From Promethearchaeota archaeon (GTDB taxonomy: Archaea > Asgardarchaeota > Lokiarchaeia > Sigyniarchaeales > SOKP01), in NCBI GenBank assembly GCA_019894885.1, contig JAGXNP010000003.1, forward strand, positions 1 to 47,080: 47,080 bases of DNA, written 5' to 3'. The notes below the pieces were generated by a model that was given only the letters and a program-made list of their open reading frames with translations, did not search any database and was not told where the DNA came from. Shown piece after piece: positions 25,859 through 33,299 of this stretch (within the stretch, counting starts at the first letter, position 1; every line of letters starts with the position of its first letter). Both the position numbers and the translations under genes were made by a program.

Positions 25859-26168
25859 TTCTAATACACTTCTTTCTTACTAATTCTTTATGTTATTATA
25901 TAACTTATTTTTTGAAATATGTAGAGTACATAACTATAACCGTACTCTTCACCTTTGAAGTAACAACCATTAATAATAAATCTTGGTAAAATTGAATATA
26001 AGAAAGTAATAGAATTAGGTTTTAATTGAAATCTTTACAATTTTATTAATTTATGAACTAAAGTTTTTAAATCGAGATTAAAAAGTTATATATGAGATTT
26101 GATTTAAAATAATAACTCCCTCAATCCGGATTATATTGGTATCACCAAATCTCAATGGATGAATTATT
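25859..26168. other. Intergenic region with cspA promoter and an inverted repeat
   Basis: The 310-bp gap contains a TATA-like TTATATAA (25896-25903) and an inverted repeat with 7-bp arms AGAGTAC (25923-25929) and GTACTCT (25942-25948), 20-25 bases upstream of the cspA TATA box. No gene is visible in the rest. Confidence 0.5.
25896..25948 (-). promoter_or_regulatory. cspA TATA box and upstream inverted repeat
   Basis: TTATATAA at 25896-25903 with an inverted repeat, arms AGAGTAC and GTACTCT, spacer 12 bases, directly upstream on the minus strand. The repeat is a possible activator or repressor site for the cold-shock gene. Confidence 0.45.
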
Positions 26169-26714
26169 ATGGCGAATCTGAACGATCTAACCGTTCCTTT
26201 ATTGGATCAATTAGCAAAAGAAATTGGAATCAAACTTAACAAAAAAGATAAGAAGCCAGATAAAATTTCTAAAATAAGAAGCGTTGGTCTTGAAGAACTA
26301 CAACTTAACCAATTAATACAAAAATATTACGACCAGAAATCTACCCCTAAAAAGACACGGAAAGATACGATTTCAGAGATAAAGGGTAGAGTTAAACTAC
26401 TTGAAGAACAAGTCAAATTTTTGATGTCAGAAATAAATGTATCTAAAATTTCTGTAATGAAAGAAGGAAACGACGATCTCTTAACCGTTACAACCGATTT
26501 AGCTGAAATCAAGAAATTTATTAAATCTCTTGTATCTCCGGGAGAACTTATTACGATTGATGAGTTAATTGAAATAAATGAAATTCAAAAAATACCTTTG
26601 ATTACTCTAAAGCATTCAATTTACGATCTAATTGACGAAAATGTGTTTGGTGTTGCGGAAGGCAACTCAAGGCAAAAAATTGGGGGAAAAATCGGAGTTT
26701 TGGTAAGAAAGTAA
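26169..26714 (+). CDS. SAP-like/coiled-coil/winged-helix protein, unknown function
   Basis: A 181-residue protein. The N-terminal 60 residues (TVPLLDQLAKEIGIKLN) look like a short helical SAP-like unit, residues 62-90 form a coiled coil (TISEIKGRVKLLEEQVKFLM), and the last 70 residues resemble a small winged-helix or PCI-type domain (GELITIDELIEINEIQKIP to ENVFGVAEG). No named family is recognised. It sits alone upstream of the sulfur-transfer region. A DNA- or protein-binding role is possible. Confidence 0.7.
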   Translation: MANLNDLTVPLLDQLAKEIGIKLNKKDKKPDKISKIRSVGLEELQLNQLIQKYYDQKSTPKKTRKDTISEIKGRVKLLEEQVKFLMSEINVSKISVMKEGNDDLLTVTTDLAEIKKFIKSLVSPGELITIDELIEINEIQKIPLITLKHSIYDLIDENVFGVAEGNSRQKIGGKIGVLVRK

Positions 26715-26859
26715 TTAAAATATTAAGATCAGATTTGATTAAATGGATATCCTTTTTTTTTATCTCTGACCTATTTCAGATAATAGTGTAAAAATGGCAG
26801 TCTTTTTTTTATAATCAAAAACAATTTCACTATTAGATAATTTTTTTATATGAATACAA

Positions 26860-27669
26860 ATGGATTTATCGGACGAACAAATTAATAGGTATTCACGGCA
26901 GATTGTGCTAAAGGAAGTTGGTGGAATAGGCCAAAACAAGTTGCTAGATTCCAAAATTTCATTAATAGGATTAGGAGCTCTCGGATCCTCTGCTGCTTAC
27001 TATTTAGCTGCTGCTGGCGTCGGAACATTACAGATAATTGATTTTGATACCGTTGAATTATCAAATTTACATAGACAAATCCTTCATTTTACGAAGGATA
27101 TTAACAGTAAAAAAACTAGTAGTGCTGCAGATAAGCTAAACTCGTTGAATCCAGATTGTACTATTGAAATTGTTAACGATCACATTACTCCTAAAAATTC
27201 TAAAGCTTTACTTAAGGATTCGAACTTCGTTATTGAAGGTTCTGATAACATTCAAACTAAAATGCTCATAAACGATACATGTATTAGTTTAAAAATTCCT
27301 TTCACGATTGCGGGTGTATTGAGGTTCCACGGTCAAATTATGACTGTTGTTCCAGAAAAAAAGACATCATGTTATCGGTGCGTGTTCGGTGATATCACCG
27401 AGGTGGATTCAAGTATGTCGTGTTCTCAAGCGGGAGTAATTGGTTTCGTTCCTGGAGTTTTAGGTTGCCTAGAAGCCAATGAAGCGCTGAAATATATACT
27501 AAATATAGGTGATTTATTAACAAACAAAATAATGTATGTGGATCTTTTAAGAAACAGTTTTAATTTTATTGAAATACACAGAGATAATAAATGTATCGCA
27601 TGTGGGGACAACGCTAAGGATTTAGTTGAAGAAGCAAATTATGGGGGTTTAGATGCTTGCGATGAGTAG
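26860..27669 (+). CDS. E1-like activating enzyme, ThiF/MoeB/HesA family
   Basis: A 269-residue adenylating enzyme of the E1 superfamily. Residues 37-42 (GLGALG) form the nucleotide loop, DFDTVELSNLHRQ holds the acidic and Arg residues for ATP, and the zinc pairs are CYRC (171-174) and CIAC (245-248). Cys188, in SMSCSQAGV, lies where ThiF has its catalytic cysteine. It would adenylate the C-terminal Gly-Gly of a sulfur carrier, and the MoaD-like gene 29020-29307 encodes such a carrier. No rhodanese domain is attached. The 3-prime end overlaps the TusA gene by 17 bases, so they form one operon with the PP-loop gene. Confidence 0.93.
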   Translation: MDLSDEQINRYSRQIVLKEVGGIGQNKLLDSKISLIGLGALGSSAAYYLAAAGVGTLQIIDFDTVELSNLHRQILHFTKDINSKKTSSAADKLNSLNPDCTIEIVNDHITPKNSKALLKDSNFVIEGSDNIQTKMLINDTCISLKIPFTIAGVLRFHGQIMTVVPEKKTSCYRCVFGDITEVDSSMSCSQAGVIGFVPGVLGCLEANEALKYILNIGDLLTNKIMYVDLLRNSFNFIEIHRDNKCIACGDNAKDLVEEANYGGLDACDE

Positions 27670-27925
27670 TATAGATAAACCAAGCTATAAAGAAAGCACT
27701 CAATTAGATATTCGAGGTAAAGTCTGTCCATTAACATTTGTTTACACTAAATTAGCATTAGAGGAACTAGAGACGGGTAGGATTCTAGAGGTATTTTTAG
27801 ATTTTCCTGCAGCTCTTAAGAATATTCCCGAAAGTTGTAGAAGACAAAATATTGCTGAATTATTAGAAATAAAGAAACACCATTCTGATAAACCGGAATG
27901 GATAATGATATTGAAAAAACTATAA
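27653..27925 (+). CDS. TusA/SirA-family sulfur carrier
   Basis: A 90-residue TusA-like protein with the persulfide-accepting cysteine at residue 25 in LDIRGKVCPLTFVYTKLAL; the canonical CPxP motif is CPLT here. TusA proteins take sulfane sulfur from a cysteine desulfurase or rhodanese and pass it to DsrE-type acceptors or biosynthetic enzymes. The start ATG 27653 overlaps the E1 gene; ATG 27662 is an alternative. The PP-loop gene begins directly after its stop codon, so all three are translationally linked. Confidence 0.9.
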   Translation: MLAMSSIDKPSYKESTQLDIRGKVCPLTFVYTKLALEELETGRILEVFLDFPAALKNIPESCRRQNIAELLEIKKHHSDKPEWIMILKKL

Positions 27926-28963
27926 ATGTCGGTGAGCTATTTCCTGAACGATATTACTAATGAGACCCCTATAGGTTTAGGTTTAATTTCTGGTGGTTTA
28001 GATAGTTTAATTGCATGTTTGGTTTTAAAATTACAGGGTATTAAAGTCGTTGCATTGAATTTCAAATCTCCATTTTGCATCTGTGATAAGGCCTATAAAA
28101 ATGTAGAATGCGGCTTAAATCTCTATTCCGATAAATTGGATATAAAAACTTATCATCTTCAGAAAGAAGACGATTATTTAGATGTAATTCAAAATCCTAA
28201 ATTTGGCTATGGTAAAAATTTGAATCCATGTATAGATTGTAGAATATACATTTTAAAGAAGGCAAAATTATTCGCTGAGAAAATTAATGCTGATTTTATT
28301 TTTACCGGTGAAGTCTTAGATCAGAGACCTAAGTCTCAGAATCTTAAAGCGTTAAGAATAATCGAGGAAGAATCAAATCTTAAAGGAAAATTGCTTAGAC
28401 CTTTATCTGCTTTAATGCTAAAACCAACTATTTTGGAACGAGAAGGATTAATTGATAGATCTAGGCTACTCGGGATTAAAGGGAGGAGTAGAAAAAAGCA
28501 ATTAGAACTCGCGAGAGCTCATGGTCTTTTGAACGAATATAACGCGTGTGGAGGATGTCTCCTTACAGAAAAAGAATTTGCTAATAGAATGAAAGACTAT
28601 CTTAAATTTAGCAAAAATCCTACCATGGAAGGGGTAACACTTCTAAAGTATGGCAGACACTTCAGATTTAATGGAGCTAAAATTATCATTGGGAGAAATG
28701 AATTAGAAAACGATTTTTTACTCCAACTAAAGGGATCGGATGGACTTATAATGGAAGCTTCCGATGTAAAGGGCCCGATAACCCTTATTCAGGGTAATGT
28801 TGAAGAGGCTGTAATTAAATTTGCTGCGAGATTGACATTAAGATATTCAGATGCTATAAAATCCCGGGGAGAAGTTATATATGGTAGAGATTCTAGCATC
28901 CTCAATGAATATTTATTAGTAGAAAAAGCAACTCAAGAATCATTAAAACCCTATCTTCTATAG
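27926..28963 (+). CDS. PP-loop ATPase (thiolation-type) with NFACT-R-like C-terminal domain
   Basis: A 345-residue protein. SGGLDS (residues 22-27) is the ATP pyrophosphatase loop; CIC, NPCIDCR and NACGGCLLT supply three cysteine groups, suggesting zinc or an Fe-S cluster. The layout is that of MnmA/ThiI-like sulfurtransferases, which adenylate a tRNA base or other substrate. The last 100 residues (RFNGAKIIIGRNELENDFLL to EVIYG) resemble the NFACT-R RNA-binding domain. Start ATG immediately follows the TusA stop codon. A tRNA thiolation role with the nearby E1, Ubl and TusA is the best inference; a cofactor-thiolation role is equally possible. Confidence 0.87.
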   Translation: MSVSYFLNDITNETPIGLGLISGGLDSLIACLVLKLQGIKVVALNFKSPFCICDKAYKNVECGLNLYSDKLDIKTYHLQKEDDYLDVIQNPKFGYGKNLNPCIDCRIYILKKAKLFAEKINADFIFTGEVLDQRPKSQNLKALRIIEEESNLKGKLLRPLSALMLKPTILEREGLIDRSRLLGIKGRSRKKQLELARAHGLLNEYNACGGCLLTEKEFANRMKDYLKFSKNPTMEGVTLLKYGRHFRFNGAKIIIGRNELENDFLLQLKGSDGLIMEASDVKGPITLIQGNVEEAVIKFAARLTLRYSDAIKSRGEVIYGRDSSILNEYLLVEKATQESLKPYLL

Positions 28964-29019
28964 TTCAATACTTATCGTAGTGTAATATAAAAATACATAG
29001 GAGTTTGACTAAATTCTCT

Positions 29020-29307
29020 TTATCCTCCAGCTATTGCCGGCATTAGAAGAATTTCATCGTGATGGTTGACAATTGTATCTAAATTTTCAAGTGTACGTAT
29101 ATCTTTACCATTTAAACCTAAAATTATGTATCTACTTAAAGAATTCGGAGAATCTAATATCTTATTTTCAAAATTCTCTCCAAATTTAGAGATAAGTCTT
29201 CCTAGAATCTCCTTAATTGTAGCGTTATCTTGAACTGATATATTTAATTCTTTAATTTTAGTAATATCCGCTAATAACGATAAGAAATTTATTTTTATGT
29301 CAATCAT
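29020..29307 (-). CDS. MoaD/ThiS-family ubiquitin-like sulfur carrier
   Basis: A 95-residue beta-grasp protein ending in Gly-Gly, with the family pattern VDIKINFLSLLADIT at strand 1 replaced by IDIKINF, a central DNATIKEILGRLISKFG helix and HHDEILLMPAIAGG as the last strand and tail. The Gly-Gly C-terminus is adenylated by an E1 and can be converted to a thiocarboxylate or conjugated to lysine. It lies on the opposite strand from the E1 gene at 26860, convergent with the PP-loop gene. It may serve MoCo/tungsten cofactor, tRNA thiolation or protein conjugation. Confidence 0.92.
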   Translation of the reverse strand: MIDIKINFLSLLADITKIKELNISVQDNATIKEILGRLISKFGENFENKILDSPNSLSRYIILGLNGKDIRTLENLDTIVNHHDEILLMPAIAGG

Positions 29308-29439
29308 TTGGATAATGTTAGGTTTTTTTATAATATCAATATTATATCCATTAACAAAAAAAAATTAAAAGAAATTAACTATTTTGGTTATAATTTGAAA
29401 ATATAATGTTCTTAGTGCAATTTAATATTAATCAGATCG

Positions 29440-30387
29440 GTGCTTTTAATTAGGAAAAATAAATTAAGGATTGGGCATCTCTCTACAGCTTACCATGCGA
29501 ATTTCGTATTAATGGGGAATAAGGACCTAAATCATGAATTTAATAAGGATATTCGATGGAAAATGTTTGGTACTGGTCCATCGATGGTTAAGGCTTTTCA
29601 AGACAATAAGTTAGATATTGGCTATATGGGATTGCCTCCTGCTATTATAGGGATAGATAATGAAGTTCCGATTAAATGTGTAGCTGGTGGTCATGTAGAA
29701 GGGACTATCTTAGTTGCTAATAAAGCATATAAATCAATGGCTCAACTTAATAACAACCTCTCTGATGTATTATCTCAGTTTAAGGGCTGTGCCATTGGAG
29801 TTCCAAGTAAAGGATCGATCCATGAAGTAATCCTTAATTTTTATCTAAAAAAATATAGTCTAGTAGAAGATATCGAAGTAAAACATTATAAACAGGCAGA
29901 ATTTATAGCTACAGACATGCAAAAGGAAATTTTGGGAGGAGGTGTTGGTACTCCCGCTTTAGCAGTTTTTTCTTCAACCATTTTTGATTCCCATCTAATA
30001 ATCCCCCCAGAATTTTTATGGAAGGATAATCCAAGTTATGGTATATTCTTTCATGAAAGTATGATTGAAAATGAACCTGAAACAGTATTAAAATTCTTAC
30101 ATCATAATAAGGAAGCATCTTTGATACTTAGAGAAACTCCCTCAAAGGCAGCTAATATCATATCAAAAACTTTTGAAATTTTAACTGAAAGGTACGTTTC
30201 AGAAGTGTTAAAAATCTCACCAAAATATTGTATAGCTCTTTCAGAAAGATATATTAAATCTACAATGGAATTCGTGAGAACTCTCAAAGAGCTAGGTTAC
30301 ATTAAAAAAGAACTGCGAAATGACGATATTTTTGATCTTATGTTTGTACAAGAAGTGCATCCTGAACCTGAACACTATTCTAAATAA
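29440..30387 (+). CDS. SsuA/NMT1-like periplasmic-binding-fold protein without signal peptide
   Basis: A 315-residue protein of the NMT1/THI5/SsuA-like type: LRIGHLSTAYHANFVLMG, then WKMFGTGPSMVKAFQDNKLDIGYMGLPPAIIG and VPIKCVAGGHVEGTILVA are its usual first-lobe motifs. It starts within that lobe: GTG 29440 is preceded in frame by a TAG at 29413-29415 and no start in between, and no hydrophobic N-terminus exists. It is therefore probably cytoplasmic. No ABC permease or ATPase is nearby. Family precedents for cytoplasmic use of this fold are THI5, MqnA and MqnD, which are enzymes, so an enzymatic role in the sulfur-transfer region is plausible. Confidence 0.85.
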   Translation: MLLIRKNKLRIGHLSTAYHANFVLMGNKDLNHEFNKDIRWKMFGTGPSMVKAFQDNKLDIGYMGLPPAIIGIDNEVPIKCVAGGHVEGTILVANKAYKSMAQLNNNLSDVLSQFKGCAIGVPSKGSIHEVILNFYLKKYSLVEDIEVKHYKQAEFIATDMQKEILGGGVGTPALAVFSSTIFDSHLIIPPEFLWKDNPSYGIFFHESMIENEPETVLKFLHHNKEASLILRETPSKAANIISKTFEILTERYVSEVLKISPKYCIALSERYIKSTMEFVRTLKELGYIKKELRNDDIFDLMFVQEVHPEPEHYSK

Positions 30388-30407
30388 GAGACACGAATAA
30401 AAAAAAA

Positions 30408-31286
30408 TTAGGTATTATTTCTTCGCCAGATTAGTAAAGAGATTAAGCCAATGGAGACTAATAATGCTGGGTAAACAATTACTTCTAATAAAGCAGGATT
30501 AGCATTATATCCAAATAGCGCTTTTAGCAATGCTCCGATAATTTCTAAGAATTCTAGAGTGGCTGGATTCCCATCGGGAAAGCTTTCCGGTAAAATGTGC
30601 TTAATGTTCCAAACTTCGTTAATAATCGGGGGAATTATTCCCGCTTCGATAAATTCGTGAATTCCATAAGTAATTAATCCCGCAGCGAACAGTATTAGCA
30701 TCACATTTGTTATTTTAAAAAATACCTTTAGATTTATGGATTTTATACCATAGAAAATTAAAAATCCAATAAGAATCGAAATTGTTAACCCAATAATAGA
30801 ACCTAATATAACACTAATTTGATTTAAGGACCCTATCGATGCGGAACCTGTCGTTAGCAGAACCAATTCTATTCCTTCTCTAATTATAATTATAAATGTA
30901 GTAATCGAAATCGAGAACACTTTTTGAGTTCTAATGGAATCTTCAACCTTTCCTTCGAGATTTTCTCTCATCTTTGGGCCTTCTTTGCTAACCCATAAAA
31001 CTAAAGTTAATATAAAAATCCCTGAAACGATAAATGTTGTTCCCTCAAAAATCTCTTCAAGTATACCGGTAAATCCACCAAATGCTATTGAGAATATTAT
31101 AGCAAATACGATGCTTGCAATTGTCGCTAAAATTATTCCTAGGTATACATATTTATAATAAATCTTTTGGTTGGTCTTCCTTAAATATAATAAAATTATT
31201 ACTACGACTAAGACAGCTTCTAATCCTTCTCTTAATGCTAAAAAAATCGGGATTGGTAGATCAACTAGTGATATCTGATTTAACAT
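30408..31286 (-). CDS. FTR1-family iron permease
   Basis: A 292-residue protein with seven hydrophobic segments and two REGxE motifs: REGLE at residues 19-23 and REGIE at 136-140, the iron-binding signature of Ftr1/EfeU permeases. It probably imports iron across the cytoplasmic membrane. GGTGGTT precedes the ATG. The 352-bp divergent gap upstream contains several dyads, including TTAGGTTTATCTAA (31358-31371), similar to DtxR/IdeR boxes, so iron-dependent repression is plausible. Iron supply fits the nearby sulfur and Fe-S genes. Confidence 0.92.
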   Translation of the reverse strand: MLNQISLVDLPIPIFLALREGLEAVLVVVIILLYLRKTNQKIYYKYVYLGIILATIASIVFAIIFSIAFGGFTGILEEIFEGTTFIVSGIFILTLVLWVSKEGPKMRENLEGKVEDSIRTQKVFSISITTFIIIIREGIELVLLTTGSASIGSLNQISVILGSIIGLTISILIGFLIFYGIKSINLKVFFKITNVMLILFAAGLITYGIHEFIEAGIIPPIINEVWNIKHILPESFPDGNPATLEFLEIIGALLKALFGYNANPALLEVIVYPALLVSIGLISLLIWRRNNT

Positions 31287-31357
31287 GTTTTAACCACCAT
31301 ATAAAATATTTTAAAGTAATTTTCTATGTAAATAAAGAAAAAATAGAGATTTAAATC

Positions 31358-31371
31358 TTAGGTTTATCTAA
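31358..31371 (-). promoter_or_regulatory. DtxR/IdeR-like box upstream of FTR1
   Basis: TTAGGTTTATCTAA, with TTAG and CTAA ends in inverted order, resembles the metalloregulator consensus TTAGGTTAGCCTAA. It lies about 72 bases upstream of the FTR1 ATG. Only the ends are symmetrical, so this is a candidate rather than a clear site. Confidence 0.4.
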
Positions 31372-31442
31372 TATAAAAAAAGAAATCTCACTCGAAATAA
31401 GATTTTTCTTTTAAATCGTTAAAATTTATTAAATAAAAGTGA

Positions 31443-31484
31443 TATTTAAATATTTAAATAAAAGATAATGAAAAAATTCATTAT
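31443..31484. promoter_or_regulatory. 18-bp AT palindrome and adjacent dyad
   Basis: A perfect 18-bp AT palindrome, with half TATTTAAAT, at 31443-31460. Next to it are arms ATAATGAA (31465-31472) and TTCATTAT (31477-31484) around AAAA. Both occur by chance more easily in AT-rich DNA. Confidence 0.35.
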
Positions 31485-31545
31485 ATAAATGATTGTAGCG
31501 TTTATTTACAGCACTTAATTATTTAAATACCGATTAATAAAAATA

Positions 31546-31561
31546 ACTTTACAAGTAAAGT
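31546..31561 (+). promoter_or_regulatory. 16-bp dyad upstream of the membrane-protein gene
   Basis: Perfect 7-bp arms ACTTTAC (31546-31552) and GTAAAGT (31555-31561) with spacer AA, about 78 bases before the ATG at 31639. It is a candidate operator. Confidence 0.45.
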
Positions 31562-31638
31562 AATATCTTTATTTATTTCATTAACGAAATAAAAAACAAA
31601 AATTAACTCATAAAAACATACTTTTTGGTGGTAAATAA

Positions 31639-32472
31639 ATGAATATGACTCAATTGATCAAATGTATAATAGCAGTTGGAGTTGGTTTTTTCATGCTCCT
31701 CGTTGCGCCTATTCTGGTGCAGATTTCTCTGGAAGCTCTTTTAGGCGAACTTCTCATCATCGTAGTAACTCAACCCCAGTTTAGTAGTGGAATTACTCTA
31801 TTCTCCTTATTTTATCCTTTGTGGCGAGCTATAGGATATATAGCAGGAATTGTTCTATTAGCCATGGTCCCATCAATCTATAAAGGTAAGGAATGGACGA
31901 TGAAAGTGGAATTAACTGCTTATGCAGTACCAGCTGTTAGTGGAATGTTTATGTTTCTCCCTTATATAAGTTTCGTGGGAGGTTTCCCGATACCTATGAT
32001 AATCTCATTTGTTGGATTGCTGGGTTTTTGGAGTGTATTTTTATTTCAAAAATATGATAGTGTTCTTGAAAAAATAGTGAATATAATTACTTATACATTT
32101 ATAGGTATGCTGACTACACACGCGTTTGTTATAGGCGTTGGAGCACAAAGAATGTTACTCACACGCGCAGCGGCACCTCTTTTCGATGGTTTGGAATGGT
32201 GGATACTAACTCTATCAGGTGAGGTCAACTGGATGGCCGTTCTTATGCTCTTCGCTTCCATCCCTTTGATGGCAGAGCGTAAGAAGAATGGATGGTGGAT
32301 AGCATTAGTTGCGGCATTAACAATTGTAACGATCAATATTCCTACACAGATTATTCGAACGAGAACATTAGATTATCTGATAGGAGCGATACTTGCAGCT
32401 GGGTTACTAGCACTTCTATTGATATTTAAAGACCGCTTGATTGATGAGAACCAAACTAACTTAAGAGAGTAA
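31639..32472 (+). CDS. Polytopic membrane protein, unknown
   Basis: 277 residues with about seven to eight hydrophobic helices (near residues 10-30, 55-77, 92-110, 118-136, 150-170, 194-212, 220-238 and 248-265). No known family motif. GGTGGTAAATAA leads into the ATG, a reasonable ribosome binding site. It is divergent from FTR1 across a dyad-rich region and lies upstream of the DsrEFH genes, but a terminator-like hairpin separates it from them. It could be an iron or sulfur-compound transporter by context only. Confidence 0.72.
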   Translation: MNMTQLIKCIIAVGVGFFMLLVAPILVQISLEALLGELLIIVVTQPQFSSGITLFSLFYPLWRAIGYIAGIVLLAMVPSIYKGKEWTMKVELTAYAVPAVSGMFMFLPYISFVGGFPIPMIISFVGLLGFWSVFLFQKYDSVLEKIVNIITYTFIGMLTTHAFVIGVGAQRMLLTRAAAPLFDGLEWWILTLSGEVNWMAVLMLFASIPLMAERKKNGWWIALVAALTIVTINIPTQIIRTRTLDYLIGAILAAGLLALLLIFKDRLIDENQTNLRE

Positions 32473-32488
32473 TTTTCTCTTTTTTTTT
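32463..32488 (+). terminator. Hairpin plus T-run after the membrane-protein gene
   Basis: Arms AAGAGA (32463-32468) and TCTCTT (32476-32481), loop of seven, followed by a run of Ts. It overlaps the end of the coding sequence and separates the gene from the DsrE start at 32549. Confidence 0.5.
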
Positions 32489-32548
32489 CCTTTTTTGATG
32501 TAAATATTAGCATTAACTATTTATTTCAAAATAATTTATTTTGTTAAT

Positions 32549-32917
32549 ATGGTTATTTTTACCTTTGTAGTATGCGCTGAGCCTTATAAATTCGAAGCAC
32601 TAGACACGATGCTTAACTTAGGACAAGCAATCCTAAAGAAAGGTCATAAAATATTGGGGATTTTTTTTTATGGAAGCGGGGTGTATAGCGCAAAACGGGA
32701 AATACATATAAGTTCATCAATGAGAGATTTACCTAAACGACTCGAAAATTTTGTCAACGAGAATGATATGAACCTATCTGCTTGTAGCACATGGATGAAC
32801 TTTACTGGCTTAAAACCTGAGGAGTTAATCGAAAGAGCGTGTCAAGTAGGTTTAGGAGGATTATCAGAGTGGATGGCAGAATCAGATAGAGTAATAGTTT
32901 TTGGCCCTGGAGGATGA
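32549..32917 (+). CDS. DsrE/TusD-family sulfur relay protein
   Basis: A 122-residue DsrE-like protein. FTFVVCAEPYKFEALDTMLNLGQAILKKGHKI is the N-terminal Rossmann-like unit, and FFYGSGV the loop. Cys79 in LSACSTW lies at the position of the active-site Cys78 of E. coli TusD, which accepts persulfide from TusA. The C-terminal GGLSEWMAESDRVIVFGPGG matches the family end. Followed immediately by DsrF, with its ribosome binding site GGAGGATGA overlapping this stop codon. Confidence 0.9.
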   Translation: MVIFTFVVCAEPYKFEALDTMLNLGQAILKKGHKILGIFFYGSGVYSAKREIHISSSMRDLPKRLENFVNENDMNLSACSTWMNFTGLKPEELIERACQVGLGGLSEWMAESDRVIVFGPGG

Positions 32918-32921
32918 TAGC

Positions 32922-33290
32922 ATGGTTAAATCAGTAGTAATTTTATGTGAGGATTCTCCCATTGGTAAGAACTCAGCTGTCGAAGCGATCCGTATGGGTG
33001 CTGGAATTATGGCAGTAGGAGATCTAGATAAATGTAAGATAATCTTTATGGCTGACTCCGTCTACTTTTTATCCAAGAATTTTGACCCAGAGAAGGTCAA
33101 TAGGGACGCCCCTTCGAATATTTTTAGGATGATGGAACTTTCTGATTTAGAAGTTTACGCTCTAGATTCTGCTTTAGAAATTGCGGGCATTAACCATTCT
33201 GATTTAATAGAATTTGACAATATAAAAGTAGCAAGTATGCTAGAAATTTCAAAATTTATCTTAGAAGCAGATGTTATGTATAGGTATTGA
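32922..33290 (+). CDS. DsrF/TusC-family sulfur relay protein
   Basis: A 122-residue partner of DsrE. VVILCEDSPIGKNSAVEAIRMG is the first strand-helix unit and DKCKIIFMADSVYFLSKN the second, as in TusC/DsrF. It lacks the active-site cysteine and is a structural partner in the DsrEFH heterohexamer. ATG 32922 is preferred to the in-frame TTG 32901 because GGAGGATGA lies directly upstream and overlaps the DsrE end. Confidence 0.88.
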   Translation: MVKSVVILCEDSPIGKNSAVEAIRMGAGIMAVGDLDKCKIIFMADSVYFLSKNFDPEKVNRDAPSNIFRMMELSDLEVYALDSALEIAGINHSDLIEFDNIKVASMLEISKFILEADVMYRY

Positions 33291-33299
33291 TATGTTGAG

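Larger units (their letters stand above)
31287..31638. other. Divergent intergenic region with several dyads
   Basis: The 352-bp gap between the FTR1 gene and the membrane-protein gene at 31639 has no gene. It contains TTAGGTTTATCTAA (31358-31371), AAATCT/AGATTT arms (31383-31388, 31400-31405), the 18-bp palindrome at 31443-31460, a dyad at 31465-31484 and a 16-bp dyad at 31546-31561. Confidence 0.6.

Noticed and set aside
26781-26835. Distant inverted repeat TAATAGTG/CACTATTA upstream of the E1 gene
   Set aside because: The 39-base loop is long and AT-rich, and eight-base matches at this distance are common by chance.
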